DNA of 64,000 bases from an uncultured Flavobacteriaceae bacterium (GTDB taxonomy: Bacteria > Bacteroidota > Bacteroidia > Flavobacteriales > Flavobacteriaceae). This document shows, piece after piece, positions 1 through 8,609 of this stretch. The translations under genes and the position numbers were made by a program. Location: assembly GCA_947497245.1 (NCBI GenBank), contig CANMFO010000005.1, positions 62,001 through 126,000 of the forward strand. The letters run 5' to 3'. Numbering within the stretch: the first letter of the stretch is position 1; every line of letters begins with the position of its first letter. Below the pieces are notes generated by a model that did no database searches, was not told where the DNA came from, and worked only from the letters and a program-made list of their open reading frames with translations.

Positions 1-1248
1 GATACCATTGGAATCAACCACCTCTTTGTCCAATTCTACTGTATTGGTTACTTCAGGCAAATCGTCTGCCAATACAGTAAGGCCAACTTGATGGGGAAAT
101 ATCTCACTAAATGCTTCATGATGTTTATCTCCCCAAGGAATGCTTCCTGTTTGACTTAATGGTCCAAAAGTACGTTCCCCATAAAGCATATAACCTCTGT
201 CAAACCCACGACTTTTATCTGTTTCATAAAACTCGTGGCTAAACAACGGGCTTCCCATAGGGCCTAAATGACCATCCATGACATCGTCAAAAATACCTTT
301 GATAGATAATCCAGGATGTACCATGAAATTTTTGCCGACCAAACCATTTGTGTTACCTAATCCATCAGGAAATAAACTCGATTTTGAGTTCAGCAATAAA
401 CGCGGTGTACCAATACCATTACAACAAACAACAACGACTTTAGCTTTTGCCTCTTGCGTGTTTCCATCTTTATCAAAATAAATGGCGCCTTTAGCTTTTC
501 CATTTTTATCAACGGTAACTTCTTTTACACGAGACCATGTTCTTATTTCTGCGCCTTTTTCTATGGCAAGGGGCCAATAAGTTCTATCTGTTGTGGCTTT
601 TGCTCCCATTGGGCATCCAAACATACATTTACCATGTAACATACATGGCGACCTGTTTTTATAAGCTTTCGATATAATCCCATGATCAGTCACCCACCAA
701 TGCCAACCTAATTTTTCAAAACCCTTTACTAGTGTATTTCCCATCTTACCCAGCGGCAAAGGAGGTGTTTGTCGTGGAGATCTTGGTGGATTTGCTGGGT
801 CACCGGCAACTCCAGAAACCCCAATCATTTTATCATTTAAATCATAATATGGTTCCAAATCCCAATAGGAAATTGGCCAATCATCAGCAACTCCATCTAA
901 TGTTTTTACTTTAAAATCAGAGGGGTGGAAGCGAGGGAAAATACCTTGCCAATGAATGGTAGATCCGCCTACAGCATTAAACATCATTACAAAGGGTGGA
1001 TTTTCACCATCAGTTGTTACCGGATAATCTTCGCTACGTTTTCTAAAGTTAGGGCTTAAACTAAAATTACCCCCTCTTGTTAGTTGCGTTTCATAGTCAG
1101 GCTCTAACGATGGAAATGTTGAAGGGTCAATCCAACCACCTTGTTCAAGACAAACAACTTTCGCCCCTTTTTCAGTTAAACTCCACGATAGGGCAGCACC
1201 TGCAGCACCTGCACCTATTACTAGAACATCTATTTCTTCATTATTCAT
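1..1248 (-). CDS. GMC-family oxidoreductase (gluconate 2-dehydrogenase large-subunit type), 3' end outside window
   Basis: FAD-dependent GMC oxidoreductase. Reverse translation from the ATG at 1248 gives an open frame of about 416 codons to the window edge, so the C-terminal part with the catalytic His pair is missing. Near the N-terminus is a dinucleotide-binding loop (VIGAGAAGAALSW, about residues 9-21), followed by GGSTIHWQG, typical of this family, and a Cys-rich stretch (CMLHGKCMFGCPMGAK) typical of the gluconate/sorbosone dehydrogenase branch. The gene lies 3 bp after the subunit 3 gene on the same strand, the usual pairing, so the two are probably co-transcribed and form a periplasmic sugar or polyol dehydrogenase complex. 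The substrate cannot be inferred. Confidence 0.9.
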   Translation of the reverse strand, partial: MNNEEIDVLVIGAGAAGAALSWSLTEKGAKVVCLEQGGWIDPSTFPSLEPDYETQLTRGGNFSLSPNFRKRSEDYPVTTDGENPPFVMMFNAVGGSTIHWQGIFPRFHPSDFKVKTLDGVADDWPISYWDLEPYYDLNDKMIGVSGVAGDPANPPRSPRQTPPLPLGKMGNTLVKGFEKLGWHWWVTDHGIISKAYKNRSPCMLHGKCMFGCPMGAKATTDRTYWPLAIEKGAEIRTWSRVKEVTVDKNGKAKGAIYFDKDGNTQEAKAKVVVVCCNGIGTPRLLLNSKSSLFPDGLGNTNGLVGKNFMVHPGLSIKGIFDDVMDGHLGPMGSPLFSHEFYETDKSRGFDRGYMLYGERTFGPLSQTGSIPWGDKHHEAFSEIFPHQVGLTVLADDLPEVTNTVELDKEVVDSNGI

Positions 1249-1251
1249 GGT

Positions 1252-1824
1252 TTATATTTTAGTGTACATCGGTGGTATATTCTTTACTCGATCTAGAAGT
1301 TTCTCATCAAAAGGTTTCATTTTTGGTCCTAATGTTCCTGTTGGATGTGGCTCATATTTTATCAATTCATATACCTTCTCGCTTGTATAATAACTTTCAT
1401 AAGTGAAGTCTTTTAGAACTTTAAATAATTCCGGTTCGGTTTGTTCTATATTGGTCAATATATGTATGCGCTTTCCCTTAGTTAAATTTGAAAAACTAGA
1501 ATTTAACAGTTCCAAACTTTGAGCTTCAATTTTATTAATTATGCTTATGAACAAGGGAGATAAATCGGGCAACTCTGCTAGTATTTTTAAAATATAATTT
1601 ACACCTTCTATTTCAGAGGCCGATGGCATTTTTTCATTTGCAGGAATTATTTCATCCATTGCATTTTTCAGGGTTTCTTGTTGTGAGTAATTTATAGAGG
1701 AATCACCTTCAGTTTTTTTGGTTTCAACACATGCTAATGGAAGCGTTAACACTCCCGAAGCCACGAGTACTTGTGCGGAAATCACCGCTTTGGTAAATCT
1801 TCTTCTTGACCATTTATTATTCAT
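1252..1824 (-). CDS. Gluconate 2-dehydrogenase subunit 3 family protein, Tat-exported
   Basis: Small helper subunit (190 aa) of a membrane-associated GMC dehydrogenase. The N-terminus has a twin-arginine motif (SRRRFTK, about residues 6-12), a hydrophobic stretch and a Cys at about residue 32 (TLPLAC), so Tat export with possible lipidation is likely. The body (about 45-190) has the family pattern of this subunit, including a TLKNAMDEIIPANEKMPSA region. The flavin subunit follows 3 bp downstream, and its export probably depends on this partner. An imperfect dyad with core TAGTTATTAACTA lies at 1854-1873, just upstream of the ATG; the same 13-mer recurs at 29856-29868. Confidence 0.85.
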   Translation of the reverse strand: MNNKWSRRRFTKAVISAQVLVASGVLTLPLACVETKKTEGDSSINYSQQETLKNAMDEIIPANEKMPSASEIEGVNYILKILAELPDLSPLFISIINKIEAQSLELLNSSFSNLTKGKRIHILTNIEQTEPELFKVLKDFTYESYYTSEKVYELIKYEPHPTGTLGPKMKPFDEKLLDRVKNIPPMYTKI

Positions 1825-1892
1825 AAGCTTTTTATATTGTGCCTAACAAGCGAATGTAGTTATTAACTAACATTGGGATATATAGTTCATGA

Positions 1893-2302
1893 TTATATCC
1901 AACTTATAGGAGCCATAGGTTGACATAACAGGAGTCCTAAAAAAAGGCCACTTCTTGGGACGGATAAAGAAAATAGGTGTCGTCCCTTAAATCTTTCAAA
2001 ATGCAGTGCCTTTCCACCAATTCCGAACAACATATAATTAGTCCACTCAACAACCAGATTTCCTGTTTTCACTGAACTAAGCGGGGTAGAAACACCTGGG
2101 TCAACATTGTCGTTGTAATCTGCAAAATCATTTAAGTCTTCCTTGCTTTTGCTTAAAAAATTGGCACGGTCTTTTTCGGTAAATCGGGGCCCTTGGTCCA
2201 ATATTAAAATCTTTGTGCCCGAGGCAACCAATTTACAGGCCAGTAAAATTCCTGCGATACCCCCTCCTATAATACAATAGTCGGCTTTAATTCTTCACTC
2301 AT
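1893..2302 (-). pseudogene. Decayed second GMC/FAD-dependent oxidoreductase, N-terminal part only
   Basis: The remnant starts at the ATG at 2302 (MSEELKP), hits a frameshift within about 10 codons, then continues in another frame with an intact FAD-binding motif (ADYCIIGGGIAGILLACKL) and a GMC-like stretch ending GIGGKALHFERFKGR. After about 120 codons the reading is lost by further shifts and stops. The remaining 350 or more residues of a normal GMC protein are absent, so this cannot make an enzyme. The motif details differ from the intact GMC gene at 1-1248, so it looks like a separate ancient gene rather than a recent duplicate. The position of each lesion is read by eye. Confidence 0.75.
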
Positions 2303-2321
2303 TTTGATTCTATCTTTATAA

Positions 2322-2438
2322 TTATTTAATGGCTCTTCCGCGGATTTGAGGAATAATCGGAACAAATGGGGAGTATTGATTATATTCTTCTATATCCAAC
2401 GAGTTAAATCCGCTTATTCCAGCCAGCGAACTTGAACT
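2322..2438 (-). pseudogene. C-terminal gene remnant upstream of the decayed GMC gene
   Basis: Between the methyltransferase stop and the GMC remnant, one minus-strand frame reads as a protein-like tail: GISGFNSLDIEEYNQYSPF followed by VPIIPQIRGRAIK and a stop. It has no start codon and no upstream body, so it is the 3' end of a deleted gene. Its place immediately before a GMC gene suggests a subunit-3-like or oxidoreductase partner, but I cannot assign a family. Together with 1893-2302 it marks a collapsed operon. Confidence 0.4.
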
Positions 2439-2446
2439 CTAATAGT

Positions 2447-3502
2447 CTATGGCCTTGCCTCCAAAATCAAATTAAAGGGTGTTTCTGTGGCCCTTCGAAA
2501 CTGACTAAACCCTCCAGAGGTTGCTACATCCCGCAATCTTTTTTCACCGGCTTGGGCGCCCAGGGCCAGGCCGACTTCCTGATTGAGCGAGCATGGTGTG
2601 CAGATAGTAGTGGAAAAGGCATAGAATGCACGCCCGACCGGGTTTAAATTCTCTTCCAAGGTGTCTTTCGCAAAAGGCTCAACAATCATGCAAGTACCAT
2701 CAGCTTTTAATATCTCTTTTACATGGGCACAGGCACCTACCGGATCGCCCATATCGTGTAGACAATCAAAAAAGGTTACCAGATCGTAACCGTCCCCTGG
2801 AAATTCCTTGGCCGTTGCAACTTCAAATGAAACATTGCTCAAACCGGCATCTTTGGCGCGTGCCTTTGCCTGCTCTATTGATTCGTTGTGATAATCATAG
2901 CCAATAAAAGTAGAATTGGGGTAGGCCTTGGCCATGATAATCGTAGAAGCCGCATGGCCACATCCGATGTCAGCTACTTTGGCTCCGTTTCTCAGTTTCG
3001 CATCCACACCGTCCAAAGATGGGATCCAGCTATTGATCAAATTACTTTCATACGAAGGGCTAAAGAATTTCTCGGTTCCACAGAAAAGGCAAGTGTTATG
3101 GTCGCCCCATGCTATGCCTTCTCCGGTTTTAAACGCGCTTTCCATTTTAGGTGCGTCGGTATACACCGATGTTATGGCATAGAATGCGCCGGTCATAAAT
3201 ACCGGACTTTCTTCATTGCCAAAAACGGCTGCCTGTTCGGGAGTCATTGAAAAGCTGTTGGTTACCCCATCATAGGTAACGTAGCCCGATGCGGCTTGTG
3301 CCGATAGCCATTCACGTACATATCTTTCTGCTGTATTGGTTTCATCGGCAAGCTCGGTAGAATTCATTGGCCCAGAGGCTGCCAACGATTTAAAAAGGCC
3401 CAATTTATCCCCTAATAAGATTAATGGGCCGTTGGCGGCAGCGCCCATTTCGGTAACAACCTTCCCTAACAGTTCGTTTAACTTATCCTCATTTAATTCC
3501 AT
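2447..3502 (-). CDS. Class I SAM-dependent methyltransferase with N-terminal winged-helix domain
   Basis: A 351-aa methyltransferase. Residues about 20-90 form the winged-helix/dimerisation region typical of the Rv2258c-like methyltransferases (LGLFKSL, STELADETNTAERYVREWL). SAM motif I is at about 177-184 (VADIGCGH); the acidic motif II is GYDYHN; motif IV/post-I is YDLVTFFDCLHDMGDP. The substrate is unknown; the family includes small-molecule O- and N-methyltransferases. The ATG at 3502 fits homolog length. The gene stands alone, about 320 bp downstream of the AraC-TPR regulator on the same strand, which may regulate it (inference). The 3' end is tight against a decayed gene tail. Confidence 0.88.
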   Translation of the reverse strand: MELNEDKLNELLGKVVTEMGAAANGPLILLGDKLGLFKSLAASGPMNSTELADETNTAERYVREWLSAQAASGYVTYDGVTNSFSMTPEQAAVFGNEESPVFMTGAFYAITSVYTDAPKMESAFKTGEGIAWGDHNTCLFCGTEKFFSPSYESNLINSWIPSLDGVDAKLRNGAKVADIGCGHAASTIIMAKAYPNSTFIGYDYHNESIEQAKARAKDAGLSNVSFEVATAKEFPGDGYDLVTFFDCLHDMGDPVGACAHVKEILKADGTCMIVEPFAKDTLEENLNPVGRAFYAFSTTICTPCSLNQEVGLALGAQAGEKRLRDVATSGGFSQFRRATETPFNLILEARP

Positions 3503-3746
3503 AATTCATATTTTAAGTGAATACTTGATTCCGTAGTAAGGAATCTTTTGATATCAACCGCGAATCGATTGAATCAAAGATGAAAAGAATGCTAACACAA
3601 GGCCTAACAGGCATGTTGCAAGCTTGTTAAGTTTTCGATCTGTGGTTCAAATTATGGTGCAGCACCTTTAACCAATGTTGCATCCGAACAATGAAATCTA
3701 AAAGACAGCCAATTTTTTAGATGCCAAGTGACGAACACCAGAATAT

Positions 3747-3762
3747 TCTCTACATGTAGAGA
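3747..3762. promoter_or_regulatory. 16-bp perfect palindrome in the 324-bp gap before the methyltransferase gene
   Basis: TCTCTACATGTAGAGA reads identically on both strands with no spacer. It lies about 245 bp upstream of the methyltransferase ATG and about 65 bp after the regulator stop, in an otherwise featureless AT-rich gap (3503-3826). It could be an operator or a small hairpin. I see no strong T-run, so a terminator role is less likely. Confidence 0.4.
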
Positions 3763-3826
3763 TTAATGAGCAAAACTAAATGGTAGAGTTCTTAAGGAAG
3801 TTTAAGAATTAGGGTGAATCAATCGA

Positions 3827-5740
3827 TTATAATTTCATCTTCTCCAAAATTGCCATGAATCTTGGTTCCTCTTTTAAGCCATCAAAAAAGGCATAGTGAT
3901 TTATTAAAGGAATGAACTGCGAATGCTGCTTATAAGATGCTTCCAAAGCTGTGAGTGCTTTTTCCTTTTCTCCAAGAAATGCATATCGCTCAGCCAATGC
4001 AAAGGGATCTGCAGTGTTATTTTCAATATCGAAATTAATCCACCACCTGAAAATTCCATTAATGCCAAACCTGGAATAACTAAATCGTAAACTATCAGCA
4101 TCCTCTTTTTTCATAGTTTTCATAACCTCCTCCATTTCTCTATTGGCTTCCTCACTCTTGTTGGTTGTGGCATAGATGTAGAAGTTAAGCCAATTCACAT
4201 CGATATGATTGTTTAATTCGTAGGCTTTTTCCGTTTCTATCAACGCTTCATCGTAACGCCCCTCTATGAACAAATGCCAGGCGCTCACAAAAGCGGTCTC
4301 GTATGATAGCGGATTGAGAAATAATGCCTTTTTCGCGTGCTCGCGAGAAGCATCGTACTGCCCTCTAATGTGCAACAGAAAGTCAGCGTAGTAATGATGC
4401 CCTATGGCATAGTTCGGATTAAGTTGAATGGCCCGCTTAAATTCTTTTTCAGCTGCATCCCAGTCCCAGTCGCTCCAGCATTTCACCATCCCCAAGGTAG
4501 CATGTGTCTGCGCAATATCGGCATCTAGTTCAATAGATTTTAAAAGTAATTCCCGGGTTTTTGAGGTGCCAAAACTATCTGGGATAAAGGCCTGTCTCGT
4601 AAGCCCGTAATAGGCATCTGCGAGCCCCGAATACGCCAATGCATAATCCGGGTCTTTTTCAATTGATTGTTCAAAGTATTTAATACTGGCTTGTAAGTCT
4701 TCTTTTGTTCTTCTGTTCCAAAAGTACCTCCCTTTTAAGTAGAGGTTGTAAGCCGAGATATCAGTCGTATATCTTTTTTCTATCTGTTCAAGTTCTGTAG
4801 AAGAAAGGGTTGTTTTTAATTCGGTAGCAATGCGTTTGGCAATATCGCTTTGTAATCCAAATATATCTTTATACTCTTTTTTAAAATCTTGTGCCCATAA
4901 TTGTCGATCTGAGGAGGCTTCAATGAGTTGCACAATTATTCTGACAGTATCACCATACTTTTGTATACTTGCTTCTAAAGTATGGGAGACGCCCAATTCT
5001 CTGGCAATTTCTGGGGTGGTCTTGGAAATATTCCGATATTTTTCTGCGGTCGTTCTTGAAATTGTTCTAAGCTCGCGTATACTCGAAAGACGAATTAAAA
5101 TCTCATCCATAACCCCGTCCGCAAAATATTGGTTTTCTTCGTTAGTGCTGAGGTTTTTAAATGGGAGAACTACAATTGAATTCTCACCAATGACCGTATT
5201 GATTTTTCTGTTTTGCTTGAAAGCGTTACTATAAAAAAACAAAGCCAGGGATACTACCGCCAAAAGCAAAGCCCCCCAGAGTACGAATTTTTGAAGACCG
5301 CCTTTTTCGCTTTTTGAATTTTTGGCATTGGCAGAAAGCACTTCCATTGTTTCAGGAATCGACTCTTCATTACGTGTTCTCGACTTTGCTTCCCCAGGGG
5401 TATACCCGTAAAATTTATGAAAACTGGTACTGAAGTAAGTTGCACTGCTGAACCCTACACGATAGGCTACTTCAGAAGCCGTTATGTCTTCTTGCTTAAG
5501 AATTTCTAAAGCTCTTTTTAACCGATACTCCCTGATAAACTGGCTTGTTGAAATGCCCAACAGATTGTGCAGTTTTCGGTGTAGGCTTGATCTGCTCATC
5601 CCTACCGCTTGCGCAAGACTGTCTACCCCGAATTGGTCGTTGTTCAGGTTGGCTTGGATATGTTCACTCAGTTTGACGATAAAAGCCTTATCACCTGAGC
5701 TTTGGAACGAACCGTCTGAAGATTCTTTTGAAATTGCCAT
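3827..5740 (-). CDS. AraC-type regulator with TM segment, TolB/CadC-like domain and TPRs
   Basis: A 637-aa one-component regulator. An AraC-type DNA-binding domain lies at the N-terminus (about 22-118, two helix-turn-helix units, ending FYGYTPGEAKSR). A linker leads to a single transmembrane helix at about 151-171 (FVLWGALLLAVVSLALFF). Next is a TolB/FlgO-like domain (about 186-310; IVVLPFKNLSTNEENQYFADG, ISRTTAEKYR) and then repeated TPR helices to the end (NYAIGHHYYADFLLH, DPDYALAYSGLADAYYG). The layout matches the inner-membrane, DNA-binding CadC-like sensors common in Bacteroidota. The DNA-binding part would be cytoplasmic and the TPRs periplasmic. The closest downstream gene is the methyltransferase. 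Confidence 0.88.
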   Translation of the reverse strand: MAISKESSDGSFQSSGDKAFIVKLSEHIQANLNNDQFGVDSLAQAVGMSRSSLHRKLHNLLGISTSQFIREYRLKRALEILKQEDITASEVAYRVGFSSATYFSTSFHKFYGYTPGEAKSRTRNEESIPETMEVLSANAKNSKSEKGGLQKFVLWGALLLAVVSLALFFYSNAFKQNRKINTVIGENSIVVLPFKNLSTNEENQYFADGVMDEILIRLSSIRELRTISRTTAEKYRNISKTTPEIARELGVSHTLEASIQKYGDTVRIIVQLIEASSDRQLWAQDFKKEYKDIFGLQSDIAKRIATELKTTLSSTELEQIEKRYTTDISAYNLYLKGRYFWNRRTKEDLQASIKYFEQSIEKDPDYALAYSGLADAYYGLTRQAFIPDSFGTSKTRELLLKSIELDADIAQTHATLGMVKCWSDWDWDAAEKEFKRAIQLNPNYAIGHHYYADFLLHIRGQYDASREHAKKALFLNPLSYETAFVSAWHLFIEGRYDEALIETEKAYELNNHIDVNWLNFYIYATTNKSEEANREMEEVMKTMKKEDADSLRFSYSRFGINGIFRWWINFDIENNTADPFALAERYAFLGEKEKALTALEASYKQHSQFIPLINHYAFFDGLKEEPRFMAILEKMKL

Positions 5741-6372
5741 AAATCGTAAATAACTACCTTGTAATTTAAGAAAATTATCTTAGGATAATGATTGGATGCA
5801 TTTGACACTAATCGTTGGTGAAATAGCCTATTTGGGGAGAAAGTAATCCCAAACAATTTTTTTTAAGCTCCTTAGCCAACATCGTATTCATTGAAAATTA
5901 TAATTTGAAGTTTCTTTCATAGATTATAGAAATACTTAGGCATCAACTTCTTAAGAGAAGATTAGATAAATGGTTGGATTATAATGTACTTTTTAGTCAG
6001 CTTCAATTCGGTAAAACAACCTTGGGATTTAGCTTAGTCAGATAGGCTATTAAATGGTAGTTGTGCTTGTACCATTTAACGCAGTTCTACAGATTACTTT
6101 ATAGAAAGCCTAAAGTATTATTCGAAGAGTCCCAAACCTGATTTCATTTTGTCGTCTCATTAATTCACGTTTTATGGGACTAACAAGTTATCTCTACCAT
6201 TCTAAAGTTTTTGACATGGAAGTAGTTTTGTTTAGTGCTAACTGCAGTCAATTAATCACTATATTTATTAAAGCAAGAACGTCAGCTCGAAAAGTTACCT
6301 ATTCGGTTACCTATCTTGCGAAAGTCAACGTAAAATTTTGATATTTAACGGGTTAAAAACTCCTAGTGGGTT
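5741..6372. other. AT-rich non-coding stretch
   Basis: About 630 bases between the AraC-TPR gene and the first 218-bp repeat. Short stops in all frames; no protein-like reading, RNA gene or clear promoter recognised. The last part, immediately before the repeat, does not match the sequence preceding the second repeat copy, so the duplication boundary is sharp. Confidence 0.5.
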
Positions 6373-6590
6373 CTGCCACCCCGACTTTGGCCAGTCCGTT
6401 TTTCGGGCTGGCTTTTTTGTTTGCCATTTTTGGCAGTTTTGCGTTTTGATAAAGTAACAAGGAAAAGCAAAAATAAGGGTTCACTGTGGCTTTTCACCTA
6501 GGAGGAGGGCTCGGTACAATTATCCAATCCCTGCTGATCGGTTTGGTAAGGATTTGGGACTTGCAGCGCGAAACTTTGTTTCGCTCGCTT
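6373..6590. repeat. 218-bp direct repeat, left copy
   Basis: Matches 26759-26975 in the same orientation with only four base changes and a one-base indel, judged by eye. It begins CTGCCACCCCGACTTT, includes a strong terminator-like hairpin at 6390-6418, and ends TTTGTTTCGCTCGCTT. No convincing protein is encoded. The two copies bracket the whole 20-kb metabolic block with the GH4 and SusCD operons, so it may be a recombination boundary or simply a dispersed family repeat. Confidence 0.9.
6390..6418 (+). terminator. Terminator-like hairpin inside left repeat
   Basis: GCCAGTCCG, a five-T loop, CGGGCTGGC, then TTTTTT: a 9-bp stem (one G-T pair) followed by a T-run on the plus strand. No plus-strand gene ends here now, so it seems a relic carried by the repeat. 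Confidence 0.7.
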
Positions 6591-7281
6591 ACTAGAATAC
6601 TAAAATTTATCGATCAGAATCCAAATTTGTTAAAAGCGTTTAGCTGTTTTATGTCATAAGAAATCAGTCCCATAAAAGGTTGATTAACGATAATACTAAA
6701 AGAGACCACGAATGAGACACGAACAGAAAAACTCTCTTTTTCATTAGTTCAGTCCCAGAAAACGGCCATTATTTGGTACAATTTTACCAATAGAAAAAAT
6801 GTCAAATTAGTATTGATAATAATCCACTATACTATCATGGCACAAAGAGGAGTATTAAAGTAAGATAACTTGGAATATTGAAAAGAAACAATCTCAGCCT
6901 GAAAGAATATAGAAGTCTTGAAACCTCTATTGGTCAACTAGTAGACAATCTACATTATTGTGCAACCAGTGAAGGGGATTTCACTAAAGTAAAAGCAGAG
7001 TATACCAGAAACCATCCTTTCAATGAATTTAATTTTTACCTTGATGAAAATTCTTTGCCTATGATTTTTGAGCAAACACTAATTTAAGTTTTATCTAAAA
7101 CATGAATTTTATTTAATGTGGAATTACAGGGGTATTGGGGTCAAAACACCCTAAAAATGCATATTCCAACATCGCTCCTTAGTGACAATTTTACTCGGAG
7201 TAATTTTTGGAAGGGGGGTGTATGGAAATAGTAATCGTTTATTTGAACTTTGACGTTATTTTCAAAATAGTTGACAAGAAA
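6591..7281. other. Non-coding stretch downstream of the Rieske oxygenase
   Basis: Around 690 bases with no gene I can support. A 69-codon plus-strand frame with a TTG start at 6878 overlaps the copied nagB end at 6938-6972 and has no family resemblance. The remainder is AT-rich and carries no recognisable terminator for the oxygenase gene. Confidence 0.45.
6938..6972 (-). repeat. 35-bp copy of the nagB 3' end
   Basis: Identical to 8642-8676 except for two bases, with a 28-bp exact core (6942-6969 = 8646-8673). Read on the minus strand in the NagB frame, it gives WLHNNVDCLL and then its own ending VDQ-stop, so it looks like the true end of a nagB gene. Homology ends abruptly on both sides. 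Together with the in-gene copy it brackets the Rieske oxygenase gene. Confidence 0.8.
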
Positions 7282-8487
7282 TTACTCCTCCCGTTTGGGA
7301 TTTAAACTCAATTTTAATTTAGAAATATACCAGTTATCAAAAACCTTCACTTCCTCTTCGACATTTGCATATGGCCCAGGTGAATAACTGTCAGTTTCTA
7401 TGCCTTTTTGATTATTCTTTATTAATTCCCAATCTTGACCACCAGTAATATCCCAGAACTGCGTTAAAGTATTTAATTTGTAGTCTTTACCTTCGATCGC
7501 ATCCTTATCTACCAAAAATGTGATGTCGACAAAACAACTGGTGGCATCTTTTGGGGTTATTCTCATTGCCCATGCATAATCACTTACTGCGTCAAGCCAG
7601 AAATTGGGAAAAGTTACAAGTCCGACCACACCATTGTCATAATCGACGTGTCTTCCCATTAGAGAAGATACCGGGTTTCCATCCAGACTATAGCTTTTAA
7701 CCCCTCTTCTTAATGGGTATCTAACGGCATAGTGCGAACTATTATTATTGATATTGACTGCATTAATTGCCAATCCTTTTTTGCGCCAATTATTCTTTGA
7801 CTCCTCCAAGTAATCCGATAATTCGTCGTCTTCCATGAGATTTGCTCCTACAACTGCATTGCAATATTCTGGATGCGCCGGTCCGCAATGATAACATTCT
7901 CTAAAATTTTGCGCGAACAATTTCCAGTTTCCGTGACATTCGTATCGATCTTGGCGTGCAATTTTAGCGTTTGCAAATTCAAAAGGTTCCAAATAGGGTT
8001 GAAACTCAGTTGATATGCTTGTAAAGGGTTTAGGTGAATTGGCCAAACAAATAAAAATCAATCCATCAAGAGTTTCTAAATGAACCGACTTTAATCCATA
8101 TTCGGTTTTATCGAAATCTTTAGGCATAAGTCGAGCTGCTTTTAAGTCTCCATTTTTTTCATAAACCCAACAATGATAAGGGCATATTAGGTTCCTTGCA
8201 TTTCCCTTTTCCGCTGTACAAATGATAGAGCCCCGATGTCGGCAAGTATTGAAATGGGCATGTAATTGACCTTCATTACCACGTATAATTATGACGGATT
8301 CATTTGATAAGTTATACAAAACATAATCTCCCGAATTAGGTATTTGAGCCTCAAATCCTGCAAAAAGCCATTCTTTCCCCCAAATATGCTCTATATCAGC
8401 TTCAAATATTTTTTTATCACAGAAAAAATCCTGCTCAAGGCTAATTCCTGGTCTATGATTTTCAATTAGTTTAATTAAATTTTTCAT
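7282..8487 (-). CDS. Rieske non-heme iron oxygenase, alpha subunit
   Basis: A 401-aa oxygenase that would use electrons from an unseen reductase to hydroxylate or demethylate a small substrate. The Rieske [2Fe-2S] ligands are C82/H84 (CRHRG) and C102/H105 (CPYH). The mononuclear iron site is E197-x2-H200-x4-H205 (ECYHCGPAHPEY), with the third ligand probably D352 (GGQDWELI). The C-terminal SPGPYANVEEEV and FDNWYISKL features recall the GbcA/choline-monooxygenase-like branch rather than aromatic dioxygenases, but substrate assignment is open. No ferredoxin or reductase gene is adjacent. The gene sits alone between two copies of the nagB 3' end, which suggests it was inserted as a unit. Confidence 0.9.
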   Translation of the reverse strand: MKNLIKLIENHRPGISLEQDFFCDKKIFEADIEHIWGKEWLFAGFEAQIPNSGDYVLYNLSNESVIIIRGNEGQLHAHFNTCRHRGSIICTAEKGNARNLICPYHCWVYEKNGDLKAARLMPKDFDKTEYGLKSVHLETLDGLIFICLANSPKPFTSISTEFQPYLEPFEFANAKIARQDRYECHGNWKLFAQNFRECYHCGPAHPEYCNAVVGANLMEDDELSDYLEESKNNWRKKGLAINAVNINNNSSHYAVRYPLRRGVKSYSLDGNPVSSLMGRHVDYDNGVVGLVTFPNFWLDAVSDYAWAMRITPKDATSCFVDITFLVDKDAIEGKDYKLNTLTQFWDITGGQDWELIKNNQKGIETDSYSPGPYANVEEEVKVFDNWYISKLKLSLNPKREE

Positions 8488-8609
8488 GGGTAAATAATTT
8501 AATTGACTTTAACTTTTTTTAGATCGAAAGAAAGGGTTGCAGATATTTGTGTTGCAAAACATAAAATACATAAAACAACCCTGCCCTCTTATACTGTTTC
8601 TTCTTCTTA

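Noticed and set aside
6878-7087. 69-codon plus-strand frame with a TTG start
   Set aside because: It contains the antisense of the copied nagB end, has no ATG or ribosome site, and resembles no family; likely a chance frame.
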